Of a stretch of 48,546 bases of DNA, positions 36,201 to 44,105 are shown piece by piece; positions within the stretch are counted from its first letter, which is position 1, and the number at the start of each line of letters is the position of its first letter. This stretch comes from Bacteroidales bacterium (GTDB taxonomy: Bacteria; Bacteroidota; Bacteroidia; Bacteroidales; JAIPAP01). A model generated the notes under the pieces. The model was not told the DNA's origin. It saw only the letters and a program-made list of their open reading frames with translations, and searched no databases. The translations under genes were made by a program, and so were the position numbers. The stretch spans positions 1 through 48,546 of the forward strand of contig JAIPAP010000013.1 in assembly GCA_021740045.1 (NCBI GenBank). Reading direction: 5' to 3'.

Positions 36201-39200
36201 TCCGCAAAAGGAAGCTGAACCGGGAGAAAAACTCATGCTACTCATGGGCACTCAGGCTGATGATGTGTGGGCATTATTTGAAATTGAGCATAAAGGAGAA
36301 ATCCTCAAAAGGGAATGGCATAAGCTGGATAAGGAACAAAAGCAAATCGCAATTCCGGTAGCGGAGAAATACCGCGGTAATTTCGGCATTAACGTGGTTT
36401 TTGTCAAACAGGGACGCGTATACACATACACTGAAACCATTCAGGTTCCGCATAGCGATAAAAAGCTGGATATTGCATTCGCCACTTATCGCAATGAGTT
36501 AAAACCCGGCGCCAAAGAGGAGTGGCATGTCACCATTAAAGATCATAAGGGCGATGCGGTTGCTGCCGAAATGCTTACGGGCATGTACGATGCCTCGCTG
36601 GATGTATTTAAAGGAAACCACTGGAAATTCGATATCCTGGAAAGCTATTCCCCCCGCCTCAACTGGAAGGGCAGGGATGCCTTTGGTGTTGCTTCTGCCC
36701 GTTCGGTTACGGGGATGCGCAGGCATTATGGCCGTTATGAATTCCCCCAATACGATCATCTCAATTGGTTTGGTTTCGACTATTACGGGGGACGGCCAAT
36801 CATTCTGCATGCACAGGGCGGTATGGAAATGAAAGGAAGACAAGCTATGCCCGGGGTAAGAAAGGAGAAAGCGGCTGAAATGGTTGAAGATGAAGAGCAA
36901 CAAACTGCAAAAGGAGAACCGGCCAGGGAAACTGACAAGCAGCAAAAGGTAGCCAAGCAACCCCCGGTCAGAAAGGATTTCAGCGAAACCGCCTTTTTCT
37001 ATCCGCATATACACACCGATACCAATGGCAACGTGGTGTTGAAATTTACCATGCCGGATGCTTTAACCCGCTGGAACTTCATGGGACTGGCGCATACAAA
37101 GGATTTAAAATTTGCCCGTTTCCGTAAAGAGCTGGTCACCCGCAAGGAATTGATGGTAATTCCTAATGCTCCCCGTTTTGTAAGGCAGGGCGATACCATC
37201 CAATTTACTACCAAAGTTGTCAACATGTCCGGTAAGGCTATTTCAGGTACGGCGCAACTGGAGTTATTCGATGCCGTCGATCGGCAGCCTGTTGATACGG
37301 CCTATCAAAACCTCGACACAAAAAAAGTTTTCACCATTGATAAGGAAGGCAGCGCCATTGCCCGGTGGAGGCTAATTATCCCCGATGATCATTTCGGTGC
37401 ACTTACCTATCGCATTAGTGCGACAACAGAGGTTTTTACCGATATCATGGAAAATACCCTGCCGGTGATCACCAACCGCATGCTGATTACCGAAACCAAG
37501 CCTTTGCCGGTGGACGGCTCAGGAAGCTTTGATTTTACCTTTAACCGCTTATTACAATCCGGTGAGTCGGCTACGTTGAAGAATCATCGCTTAACCCTGG
37601 AGTTTACTTCCAATCCTGCCTGGTATGCCGTTCAGGCTATGCCTTATGTGATGGAAGGGGATTCGAAGAATGCCTTATCTATTTTCCACCGCTTTTATGC
37701 CAACATGCTGGCATCGCATATTGTGAATTCCAATCCAAAGATCAAACGGGTTTTCGAGGCCTGGAAGCAACAAAGCCCGGATGCCTTCCTTTCGAATTTG
37801 GAAAAAAATGAAGAGCTGAAAAACGTTATCCTCAGTGAAACGCCCTGGGTAATGGATGCCGAGAGCGAATCGGAGCGTAAAAGGCGGATTGCCCTGTTGT
37901 TTGATTTGAACAAGATGTCAAGGGAAAAGGAAGCCACCCTGCAACAGTTGATCAATCTGCAATCGCCCAATGGCGGTTGGCCCTGGTTCGAAGGCATGCG
38001 CGAAAGCCGTTACATTACCCAGCAGATCGTTAGTGGTTTCGGCCATCTCGATCACCTGGGCATTGATATTTATAAGGGTGAAAGCTGGGAGATGGTGAAA
38101 GATGCCGTTGAATACCTGGATGAGCGCATCAAGGATGATTATGAACGGATTAAGAAAAAAGATTCGGAAAACCACGTGGGCCGGTCCAATATTCAGTACC
38201 TGTATGCCCGCAGCTATTTTGCCAGTACCATTGAAATGCAGTATCATCAGGCGTTCAATTACTTCAAGAAAAAAGCCTGGGAGCATTGGACCGCTCAGAA
38301 TGAGTACCTGCAAGGAATGATCTCCCTGGCCCTTCACCGTTACGGTGAACGCGACCAAGCAGAGGCCATCATTACATCGCTCAAGGAGCGGGCGCTGCAT
38401 TCGGAAGAAATGGGCATGTATTGGCGCGACATTAACGAAGGCGGGTATTACTGGCATGAAGCAGGCATCGAGAGCCAGGCGCTTCTGATTGAAGCCTTCG
38501 ATGTGGTGACCAATAACCGGGAAGCGGTTGAAGACATGAAAAAGTGGCTTTTAAAACAAAAGCAAACCCAGCATTGGAAAACCGCCAAAGCCACTGCCGA
38601 AGCTGTTTATGCCCTGTTATTGCACGGCACGGATTGGCTTGCCGAAACGCCTGATGTAACCGTTAAACTGGGCGAAAAAAGCATCGATCCGCAAGAAAAC
38701 CCTGATATACAAACTCAGGCCGGCACCGGCTACTTCAAGACTTCCTGGGAAGGTGAAGCGATTGATCCGGCAATGGGCGACATTACGGTTGCCAAAAAAG
38801 GAAAAGGCGTTGCCTGGGGAGCTGTTTACTGGCAGTATTTTGAAGACCTCGATCAGATCGAGCGCCATGAAACACCTATGAAAGTAACCAAGCAGCTCTT
38901 TATAAAGCGCAATACGGAGAGCGGACCGGTAATAGAACCGGTAAGCCCGGATAATCCATTGACTGTGGGTGATGAGTTGATAGTCCGCTTGAAAATCGTT
39001 TCGGACCGGAACATGGAATATGTTCATTTAAAAGATATGCGGGCCTCGGCCTTTGAGCCTGCCAAAACACTTTCGGGAGCCGGGTACAAGGAAGGGCTTT
39101 CCTACTACCGTTCCACCCGTGATGCCGCCACTCATTTTTATTTCGACCGGCTGCCGCGCGGAACCTATGTATTCGAATATCCCTTGATCGTGAGCCAGCA

Positions 39201-39297
39201 GGGGCAGTTTTCCAATGGGATTGCCACCATACAGTGCCTGTATGCCCCGGAGTTTGCAGCGCATAGCAAAGGCATCAGGGTTGAGGTGAAGGAGTGA
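33256..39297 (+). CDS. Bacterial alpha-2-macroglobulin-family protein lacking the thioester motif
   Basis: A 2013-residue secreted protein. The start at 33256 (MKIAHVLKGVLVVMATAM) gives a clean signal peptide; an in-frame ATG at 33229 adds nine residues. After a helical N-terminal region of about 300 residues come macroglobulin (MG) domains, with the MG2-type KTRIKTHFFTDRGIYRPGQTI near 600. A bait-like, charged, low-complexity stretch lies near 1200-1235. The complement-type block FYPHIHTDTNGNVVLKFTMPDALTRW follows, then an alpha/alpha-toroid thioester domain. The usual CxEQ thioester site is absent: PYVMEGDSKNALSIFHRFYAN has Asn1472 and Ser1475 where Cys and Gln would be. It probably acts in the envelope as a protease trap or scaffold without covalent capture (inferred). 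Confidence 0.9.
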   Translation: MKIAHVLKGVLVVMATAMITLSFMNPQQDKAFEKQWKQVEQLEKKGQPRSALEIVENIYAQAKKQNDDPQFLKAVLYRIKLKAEFEEDFMIKLIDDLNHEIKSAGQPEKSVLHSITAEMYWRYYQANRHKILDREVSFEPSSEDLKTWDARQLVNAVSIHYKASLRDDQKAKSIQLKDYAPILEEQKGSKKYRPTLYDFLAHRAAGFFMQEEPGITRPAAYFKFDDEQYLASAGEFANTEIAADDTASLDYQAIKILQELTRFHLDDEDPAPLTDIDLIRLEYVHNKSILSKSDSLYLASLETLKEKNPGHPATARVFFKIASFLNQQGAAYHPYQNQENRWGKKKAHDVCQEAMEKYPDSEGAHNCKILAGQIETTDLRFETEYVNPPGEAFRALASHKNIDNLYGRAIPIDPEEYRQIQRNYRGNEAVIKQFVKMEPAEEWQQKLENEGDFQQHSVEIAIPRLDKGFYVLLLSDNENFNTGENRVAEATCWISNIAYIHQAKTDGSKDFFLLDRNTGEPLKNAKAQLFYREYNYRERQYLMEAGKLYEANNNGFLHIEKDAAGSRSFSMAFYHEDDTLLSKSYFRTYSRERDEKTRIKTHFFTDRGIYRPGQTIYFKGIMIENKGEEHNILPGKSTTVTFHDVNGKKISSLELKTNEYGSFSGSFTAPVGRLTGQMRIADDHGRVYVSVEEYKRPNFEVEFQPITGSYKLNEEVSVTGKAMGYSGNPIINADVKYRVVRTTRFPFFFFNWYNIYPSSPELEIAQGLTQTDQSGAFTVDFKAIPDLQVPQRTNPVFDYRIEASVTDIAGETHSQQTVVSVGYQSLEFDLGIDENVNRQQQDSIPFEITNLNGEPQEVSGTLAIYRLEQPERLIRERKWQRPDQFVMNEGKYKRWFPYDEYNNETDYREWPRAEKVLEKKFSLPADSIIQLENLTSWETGRYAIEINTTDAFGEEVEHEAFFKLFDPEAAKIPLSDYAWFYLPQKEAEPGEKLMLLMGTQADDVWALFEIEHKGEILKREWHKLDKEQKQIAIPVAEKYRGNFGINVVFVKQGRVYTYTETIQVPHSDKKLDIAFATYRNELKPGAKEEWHVTIKDHKGDAVAAEMLTGMYDASLDVFKGNHWKFDILESYSPRLNWKGRDAFGVASARSVTGMRRHYGRYEFPQYDHLNWFGFDYYGGRPIILHAQGGMEMKGRQAMPGVRKEKAAEMVEDEEQQTAKGEPARETDKQQKVAKQPPVRKDFSETAFFYPHIHTDTNGNVVLKFTMPDALTRWNFMGLAHTKDLKFARFRKELVTRKELMVIPNAPRFVRQGDTIQFTTKVVNMSGKAISGTAQLELFDAVDRQPVDTAYQNLDTKKVFTIDKEGSAIARWRLIIPDDHFGALTYRISATTEVFTDIMENTLPVITNRMLITETKPLPVDGSGSFDFTFNRLLQSGESATLKNHRLTLEFTSNPAWYAVQAMPYVMEGDSKNALSIFHRFYANMLASHIVNSNPKIKRVFEAWKQQSPDAFLSNLEKNEELKNVILSETPWVMDAESESERKRRIALLFDLNKMSREKEATLQQLINLQSPNGGWPWFEGMRESRYITQQIVSGFGHLDHLGIDIYKGESWEMVKDAVEYLDERIKDDYERIKKKDSENHVGRSNIQYLYARSYFASTIEMQYHQAFNYFKKKAWEHWTAQNEYLQGMISLALHRYGERDQAEAIITSLKERALHSEEMGMYWRDINEGGYYWHEAGIESQALLIEAFDVVTNNREAVEDMKKWLLKQKQTQHWKTAKATAEAVYALLLHGTDWLAETPDVTVKLGEKSIDPQENPDIQTQAGTGYFKTSWEGEAIDPAMGDITVAKKGKGVAWGAVYWQYFEDLDQIERHETPMKVTKQLFIKRNTESGPVIEPVSPDNPLTVGDELIVRLKIVSDRNMEYVHLKDMRASAFEPAKTLSGAGYKEGLSYYRSTRDAATHFYFDRLPRGTYVFEYPLIVSQQGQFSNGIATIQCLYAPEFAAHSKGIRVEVKE

Positions 39298-39606
39298 ATA
39301 AGAATGGGGATATTGGATGACGCTGAAGTTAAACGCGTACAAGAAACCAAATGCCGGATGGTGAATGATAGCATTGAGTGTCTTCTATATCAACCTCCTG
39401 TGGCGAGTTTATATTATATCCGGTTCATAAAACACAAATCACACGGATTTTAAACTCTTTGCACTGAACTCGTTACAAACGAGGAAATTAACGGGGCACG
39501 CGTTAAGTTTCTGCCAACCGATAGGTCAGCGCATTTACTTATCTATACTGCAATTCGCTTCAAACGCGCGCCATCCATCCCTTTAGCTATAAGCTTGGTG
39601 TAGTCC

Positions 39607-39673
39607 GCTAATCAACGCGAATTACCCGCGAATTTTCGCTAATAGGTATTAGCATTAATTTGCGTTGGATAGC
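39607..39673. repeat. Inverted-repeat element A (67 bp)
   Basis: Outer arms GCTAATCAACGCGAATTA (39607-39624) and its imperfect complement (39655-39673, about 15 of 18 positions) surround a perfect inner hairpin GCTAATA-gg-TATTAGC at 39638-39653. Non-coding. No flanking target duplication was found. Confidence 0.7.
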
Positions 39674-39686
39674 CGCTACTTGCTTG

Positions 39687-39752
39687 AGCGGATTTGTAAT
39701 CCGCTTAATTTGTAATCTGCTCACGGGTTTATGGCGTGGATTACAAATCCAC
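39687..39752. repeat. Paired palindromes B (GGATTTGTAATCC type)
   Basis: Perfect hairpin AGCGGATT-tgt-AATCCGCT at 39687-39705 and perfect hairpin GTGGATT-aca-AATCCAC at 39736-39752. The two share the core GGATTTGTAATCC in opposite senses, with a partial core (TTTGTAATCTGC) between. A near copy of the core lies at 42881-42897. Confidence 0.7.
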
Positions 39753-39777
39753 ACCAGCTCGACACTTAGCAGGGCTT

Positions 39778-39896
39778 AAGGTTTCCAACCCTTCACCCGG
39801 CCCAAAGGCGCAGGCTCAGGGATTTGAAACCTCGCTCCAAAAAAAACATTATAGCAACGCATGGGTTTCAAATCCCCGAAGGGGTTGGAAACCCTT
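39778..39896. repeat. Nested inverted-repeat element C (119 bp)
   Basis: Outer arms AAGGTTTCCAACCC (39778-39791) and GGGGTTGGAAACCCTT (39881-39896). Inner arms GGGATTTGAAACC (39819-39831) and GGGTTTCAAATCCCC (39863-39877). The right half also folds alone through CCCC-gaa-GGGG. The two-part, mirror-ordered arrangement indicates one long cruciform unit. Confidence 0.72.
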
Positions 39897-39970
39897 CTCC
39901 CTTTTTCATAATTTTGTAGTGTTTTGAGGTTAATTAATGAATTAATTGACTTCCAGCCGGGAGCATTGAT

Positions 39971-41491
39971 TTAGCGGTTTGTGCCCCGGCTGTTTTTTAT
40001 GATCTTACCGGAATAATGTTGATTATCCAGTACTAAATCCAATATATAGATGCCGGACTTAAGGCCTGAAATATTCACCCTGAACTGCTGTTTATCCCGG
40101 GAAATCATGTTTTTGCTTATAACACAATTTCCTGCCATATCATAGATTGTTAAAAACCCTTCTCCCTGCTTTTGGGGGCAATACACGGTAATCTGGTCAC
40201 CGGCGGGAACCGGGCTTATGGTAAGTTGTTTATTCGTATTATGATCATTCTGTATTCCGGTTGTGGTATCAACATTAATATAAACCGGCTCTCGCCAAAG
40301 ATATAAACCGTGAACCAGGGAATTTACAATACTGCAGGTGTATTTTCCCGAATCGGCATAGGTGACATTTTCAAGATACAGGGTATCGTAACCTAGCCCT
40401 TCAAGAAAAGGAGTGCCGTCTTTATACCAGGTGTAAATAGTAAACTCACCTCCGCTTCCTGAATAAATACTGTAATCGCTTCCTGCTTTTAGCGTGGTAT
40501 CGATTTCTTCCATCATATCGGCCTGCGGGTAATAATAAAAATAATAATAAAAACCTGCTTCATAGGCTTGGTAGTGCGATTCGAGATCTTCAAAGGTAAA
40601 ACGGTTCCCTTCCGTATTGAAGAATGTCATCATCCAATTGTTATTGACCTCCGGCAGGGAAGTAAAATCATTGTATGATAAATTCATGGCATCAATTAAA
40701 AAAGTTATATCACCCCATGATTCGGGTACCGCCCCGGCAAAATTATTATCTGACAAATCTAGAGAAATGGAAATCCCTTCAATTTGAAAAAACAGGTTGC
40801 TGACATAAGTTGGCAAAATCCCTGACAACAGGTTGTTTTGCAGGTATAAAATATAAAGGTTATCCAGTAAGGTGATTGCTTCGGGTAAGGTACCTGTTAG
40901 TTGATTATCATTCAACCTGATTTCCCATAGGTTTGAACAATTTCCTATTTCAGGCGGAATAGGGCCGTTGAGCTGGTTATCGTGCAGGTCGAGAAACTGC
41001 AGGCTGTCGAGGTTGCCGATTTCAGGAGGTATGGAGCCGGTGAGGTTGTTTTCCCATAAATTGATAAATTCTAATTTAGAACAATTCCCAATAGTATTGG
41101 GAATTGTTCCTGTAAGGGAACAATTCCCAATTCCTAATCCTATTAAAAATTGAAGATTTCCTATTTCATCAGGAATTGAATCAGTCAACCCATCTTCATA
41201 ACCAATAAATAACCCTTTTAGTGCCGTCAAGTTACCAATATCCCCAGGTAAATATCCTTGTAAGTTATTATGGTCAATATCTAATTCTGTAACCCTGTCC
41301 CCTTCCACGGTCACCCCGTACCATGTATTCACCGGGCCGGTAAGCCAGTTGGAATTATCATACCAGTTGGGGCCGCCGGTGCTGTTGTAAAAAGCCACCA
41401 GGGCCAGGGAGTCCTGTTCTATTACCTGGGAGTGGGAAAAAAAAGGAATTGTCATTATAAGAATGCATGTAATTAAGGGGACTTTTTTCAT
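39971..41491 (-). CDS. Leucine-rich-repeat protein with Ig-like domain and T9SS sorting domain
   Basis: A 506-residue cell-surface protein. Signal peptide at 1-22 (ending FFSHSQ). A cap (DSLALVAFYNSTGGPNWYDNSNW) precedes about eight leucine-rich repeats of the plant-like type LxGxIPxxIGN (about 65-275), for example LTGSIPPEIGNLDSLQFLDL. An Ig-like domain (about 335-405) has the YADSGKYTCSI signature. The C-terminal 75 residues are a T9SS type A domain (ISPVPAGDQITVY, YDMAGN, LKSGIYILDL). It probably acts in adhesion or binding on the cell surface. Its start overlaps the stop of the upstream BNR-like gene by 4 bp (ATGA), so they are co-translated. Confidence 0.92.
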   Translation of the reverse strand: MKKVPLITCILIMTIPFFSHSQVIEQDSLALVAFYNSTGGPNWYDNSNWLTGPVNTWYGVTVEGDRVTELDIDHNNLQGYLPGDIGNLTALKGLFIGYEDGLTDSIPDEIGNLQFLIGLGIGNCSLTGTIPNTIGNCSKLEFINLWENNLTGSIPPEIGNLDSLQFLDLHDNQLNGPIPPEIGNCSNLWEIRLNDNQLTGTLPEAITLLDNLYILYLQNNLLSGILPTYVSNLFFQIEGISISLDLSDNNFAGAVPESWGDITFLIDAMNLSYNDFTSLPEVNNNWMMTFFNTEGNRFTFEDLESHYQAYEAGFYYYFYYYPQADMMEEIDTTLKAGSDYSIYSGSGGEFTIYTWYKDGTPFLEGLGYDTLYLENVTYADSGKYTCSIVNSLVHGLYLWREPVYINVDTTTGIQNDHNTNKQLTISPVPAGDQITVYCPQKQGEGFLTIYDMAGNCVISKNMISRDKQQFRVNISGLKSGIYILDLVLDNQHYSGKIIKNSRGTNR

Positions 41492-42777
41492 AACTTAATT
41501 ATTTTTTCGGTTAGAGAATGGATATGTTTATTGAAACGGTATTCCAGGTTAAGGAAATAGATGCCTTCCGGTTGACTGGAAATGTCAATAATTGTATTGC
41601 CTACAGGAAAACTAAGTTCTTTAACAATTCTACCTTGTATATCAACAATGGTAATTTTCTCTCCTTGGTATTCAGCAGGTATTGAGAGATTAAATTTTCC
41701 ATGCGCAGGATTGGGATAAATGCCTATACCAATCGGTTGTATTTCATCATCACCTACTATGAAGCTACCGTCTGTGGTGTAATATATAAAATCGCCGCCA
41801 ACAGCCCATCCAGTGTCCCGGTTTAGCATTTGAATATCATAAATGGGATCCATGAAATTCTCCTGTGCATACCAGGTTTCCCCTCCATCATTCGTGGCAT
41901 AAATAATTCCATAATCCGAATAAGATTCTGTTCCCCCTAACCAGCCGGTTGAATCATTGATAAAATATGCACAATTTACTTTTTCCGGCGGATAATCTTC
42001 AATTATTTGTTCTTCCCAGGTTTCGCCGCCATCGGTGGTTTTTAAAATAAGATAAGTGTACGAACTTTTTTGGCCTACAGCCCAGCCAACAAAAGGATTA
42101 TAAAAATAAATATCATTAATAGCATAAAATGTATTTTGGGAAAGATAGGATATGTTCCAATCTTCTCCCCCGTTTTCGGTTTTTACGATGGCAGTATAGT
42201 GATCATCATTTTCCATATCAATATATGCTCCTCCCCCAAAACCAATACTGTCATTAATAAAGTATATTGAGTAAATGCCACTTGTATTAATATCAAACAC
42301 TTGCTGAGGCTCCCAGCTATTGCCGCCATCAATTGTATGCACAAGTTGGAAGGTATCTGACTGGTTGTCAATTGTTGCCCAACCCTTGTATTCATCCCTA
42401 AAAAACAACCTGGAAAGATTGTATTGAGCGGGAGTTTGTATATCAACCCAGTTATTACCCCCATCCACCGTTTTAAGAATTATTCCGTTAGAGGCAGCAA
42501 TAAAGCCCGTATCCTGATTCACAAAAGCAATGTCAACACCTTGTATATTCCACCAATCTCCCAGATACCAGTTTTGGCCCCCATCTGAAGTAAAATAGTA
42601 GGGTCCACCTGTACCGATTGTAAAACCACCTATAGCCCATCCATGGTCTTTATCCAGAAAGAAAATACGATCCAAATGAGCAAAGTTTTGGGCATCAAGT
42701 TGTATTTCCCATGGGGGCTGTGCCATTACTGTATTGTTAAACAGCATCAGGAAAAGGAATAGTTTTATTTTCTGCAT
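41488..42777 (-). CDS. BNR/YCF48-like beta-propeller protein with T9SS sorting domain
   Basis: A 429-residue secreted protein. After a signal peptide (about 1-19) come seven or so propeller blades with the Asp-box-like motif S/T-x-DGGxxW (TSDGGQNW, TVDGGNNW, TIDGGNSW, TENGGEDW, TTDGGETW, TNDGGETW) and GWAVG strands, the layout of YCF48/BNR proteins. The final 75 residues are a T9SS domain (IYPNPAHGKFNL, VDIQGRIVKEL, PEGIYFLNL). Sequence similarity to photosystem II assembly factors is structural only; this is a surface protein with no link to photosynthesis. It is first in a two-gene operon with the LRR protein. Confidence 0.9.
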   Translation of the reverse strand: MQKIKLFLFLMLFNNTVMAQPPWEIQLDAQNFAHLDRIFFLDKDHGWAIGGFTIGTGGPYYFTSDGGQNWYLGDWWNIQGVDIAFVNQDTGFIAASNGIILKTVDGGNNWVDIQTPAQYNLSRLFFRDEYKGWATIDNQSDTFQLVHTIDGGNSWEPQQVFDINTSGIYSIYFINDSIGFGGGAYIDMENDDHYTAIVKTENGGEDWNISYLSQNTFYAINDIYFYNPFVGWAVGQKSSYTYLILKTTDGGETWEEQIIEDYPPEKVNCAYFINDSTGWLGGTESYSDYGIIYATNDGGETWYAQENFMDPIYDIQMLNRDTGWAVGGDFIYYTTDGSFIVGDDEIQPIGIGIYPNPAHGKFNLSIPAEYQGEKITIVDIQGRIVKELSFPVGNTIIDISSQPEGIYFLNLEYRFNKHIHSLTEKIIKL

Positions 42778-42867
42778 GGTTTAATGTTTTGGTTAATTCG
42801 TTAAGAAGCGATTAATGGCTAAATTAGTTGAAGCTGTAGTAAAATCCAAGTAATTATTTGAAAATAA

Positions 42868-42897
42868 AGCCCCTCCGTGGGGCGGTCTTGTAATCCG
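42868..42897. repeat. Hairpin plus diverged copy of repeat B
   Basis: GCCCC-tccgt-GGGGC at 42868-42882 is followed by GCGGTCTTGTAATCCGC at 42881-42897. The latter differs at two positions from GCGGATTTGTAATCCGC at 39688-39704. The surrounding 267-bp gap between the divergent BNR-like and dus genes holds no other recognisable feature. Confidence 0.55.
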
Positions 42898-43044
42898 CGA
42901 ACCCACATATTTCGAAGCTGTTTTACGTTGACACAATCCGATAATTGGCGGCTCGTGGCATAACGATAATGCAACCACATAACCGTCTTTATCTAAAACA
43001 ATTCCAAATAGTTTGCGTTTGATTTTGAAAGCTTTGATTAACCC

Positions 43045-44064
43045 ATGAAAGAGAATTTCTGGAAAGCATACCAACCGGTTTTTGCATTGGCCCCTATGGA
43101 GGATGTGACTGATACGGTATTCCGGGAGCTGATCCTGGAACTGTCGAACCCGGAGCATCTGCATGTGGTGATGAGCGAGTTCACCTCCACCGACGGGCTG
43201 TGTCATGAAGAAGGCCGGCACAAGGTAGCCCAGCGCTTGCAGGTGAATGAATCGGAGAGAAGGTTGCTGCAGGAAAAGGGCATCAAACTGGTTGCCCAGA
43301 TATGGGGCACCGATCCTGAAAAATTCTACCGCTCCGCCCGAATGATTAGCAACGATATGGAGTTCGATGGCATCGACATTAACATGGGGTGCCCGGTAAG
43401 CAAGATCATTAAGCACGGTAGCTGCTCCGCCCTGATCAATGACCCCGAAAGGGCTAAAGCCATCATACAGGCGACCAAAGAAGGAAGTCCCGGACCTGTT
43501 AGCGTTAAAACACGCACCGGGTTTAACGAGGTGGTCACCGAAAGCTGGATGAGCAATTTGATCGAAGCCAAGCCGACCGCCATCACCTTGCATGGCCGCA
43601 CCCAGAAGATGCAATCCAAAGTGCCGGCCGACTGGAACGAAATTACCAGGGCCGTCAGGGTGAGGGACGAAATGCACGTGGATATTCCGGTTTTGGGTAA
43701 CGGCGATGTGGAGAGCCTACCCGAAGCTCTTGAAAAAGTGAAGCAGACCGGCGCCGATGGGGTTATGATCGGGAAGGGTGTGTTTAAGAACCCGGCACTG
43801 TTCAATGAGGGCTACCCGGAACTCACGCCAAAGGAAAAGCTGGACCTGTTGTGGAAACATACCCTCCTGTTCACCGAAACATGGGGTGAGACCAAGAACT
43901 TTGCGATACTTCGAAAGTATTTTAAGATATACGCATCAGGATTTTCCAATGCAAGCGCATTGCGGAATAGCCTTATGAGTACGCATTCGATTGACGAGGT
44001 GAAGGAAATACTGGAAATGTTTAACATTAATGAGAACAGACCGGAGCCCTCACCGGTATCATAA
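43045..44064 (+). CDS. tRNA-dihydrouridine synthase
   Basis: A 339-residue flavoenzyme reducing uridines in tRNA D-loops. The FMN-barrel start VFALAPMEDVTDTVFR, the motif DINMGCPVSKIIKHGSCSAL with conserved Cys116, VSVKTRTGFNE, ITLHGRTQKMQSKVPADW and the phosphate-binding VLGNGDVES...GADGVMIGKGVFKNP are all visible. The C-terminal helical domain binds tRNA. The positions modified, and thus the DusA/B/C type, are not clear, so no symbol is given. An antisense open frame over this gene is a shadow. Confidence 0.95.
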   Translation: MKENFWKAYQPVFALAPMEDVTDTVFRELILELSNPEHLHVVMSEFTSTDGLCHEEGRHKVAQRLQVNESERRLLQEKGIKLVAQIWGTDPEKFYRSARMISNDMEFDGIDINMGCPVSKIIKHGSCSALINDPERAKAIIQATKEGSPGPVSVKTRTGFNEVVTESWMSNLIEAKPTAITLHGRTQKMQSKVPADWNEITRAVRVRDEMHVDIPVLGNGDVESLPEALEKVKQTGADGVMIGKGVFKNPALFNEGYPELTPKEKLDLLWKHTLLFTETWGETKNFAILRKYFKIYASGFSNASALRNSLMSTHSIDEVKEILEMFNINENRPEPSPVS

Positions 44065-44069
44065 ATTAT

Positions 44070-44077
44070 TATTTTTG
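44070..44077 (+). promoter_or_regulatory. Candidate -7 box for the C25 peptidase gene
   Basis: TATTTTTG matches TAnnTTTG, 29 bases before ATG 44106 in the short gap after the dus gene. No -33 element is visible; co-transcription with dus is an alternative. Confidence 0.33.
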
Positions 44078-44105
44078 CCGGGTAGGCTCATCAAAACATT
44101 ATGTG

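Larger units (their letters stand above)
39298..39970. other. 673-bp palindrome-rich intergenic region
   Basis: No credible gene in either strand. The region contains at least six inverted repeats, listed separately for the three largest. Two smaller ones are CTCGTT-aca-AACGAG at 39469-39483 and TTAACG-N7-CGTTAA at 39488-39506. The density suggests accumulated small mobile or extragenic palindromic elements rather than regulation of either neighbour. Confidence 0.7.

Noticed and set aside
39736-39927. 63-codon plus-strand frame
   Set aside because: It is made of palindromes B and C; the repeated SNPS/ETS-type peptide reflects the inverted repeats, not a protein.
41488-42777. Photosystem II assembly factor function for the YCF48-like protein
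   Set aside because: Only the propeller fold is shared; the signal peptide and T9SS domain show a secreted surface protein in a non-phototrophic context.
42793-43677. 294-codon minus-strand open frame
   Set aside because: Antisense to the well-supported tRNA-dihydrouridine synthase gene; its composition is typical of a shadow frame.
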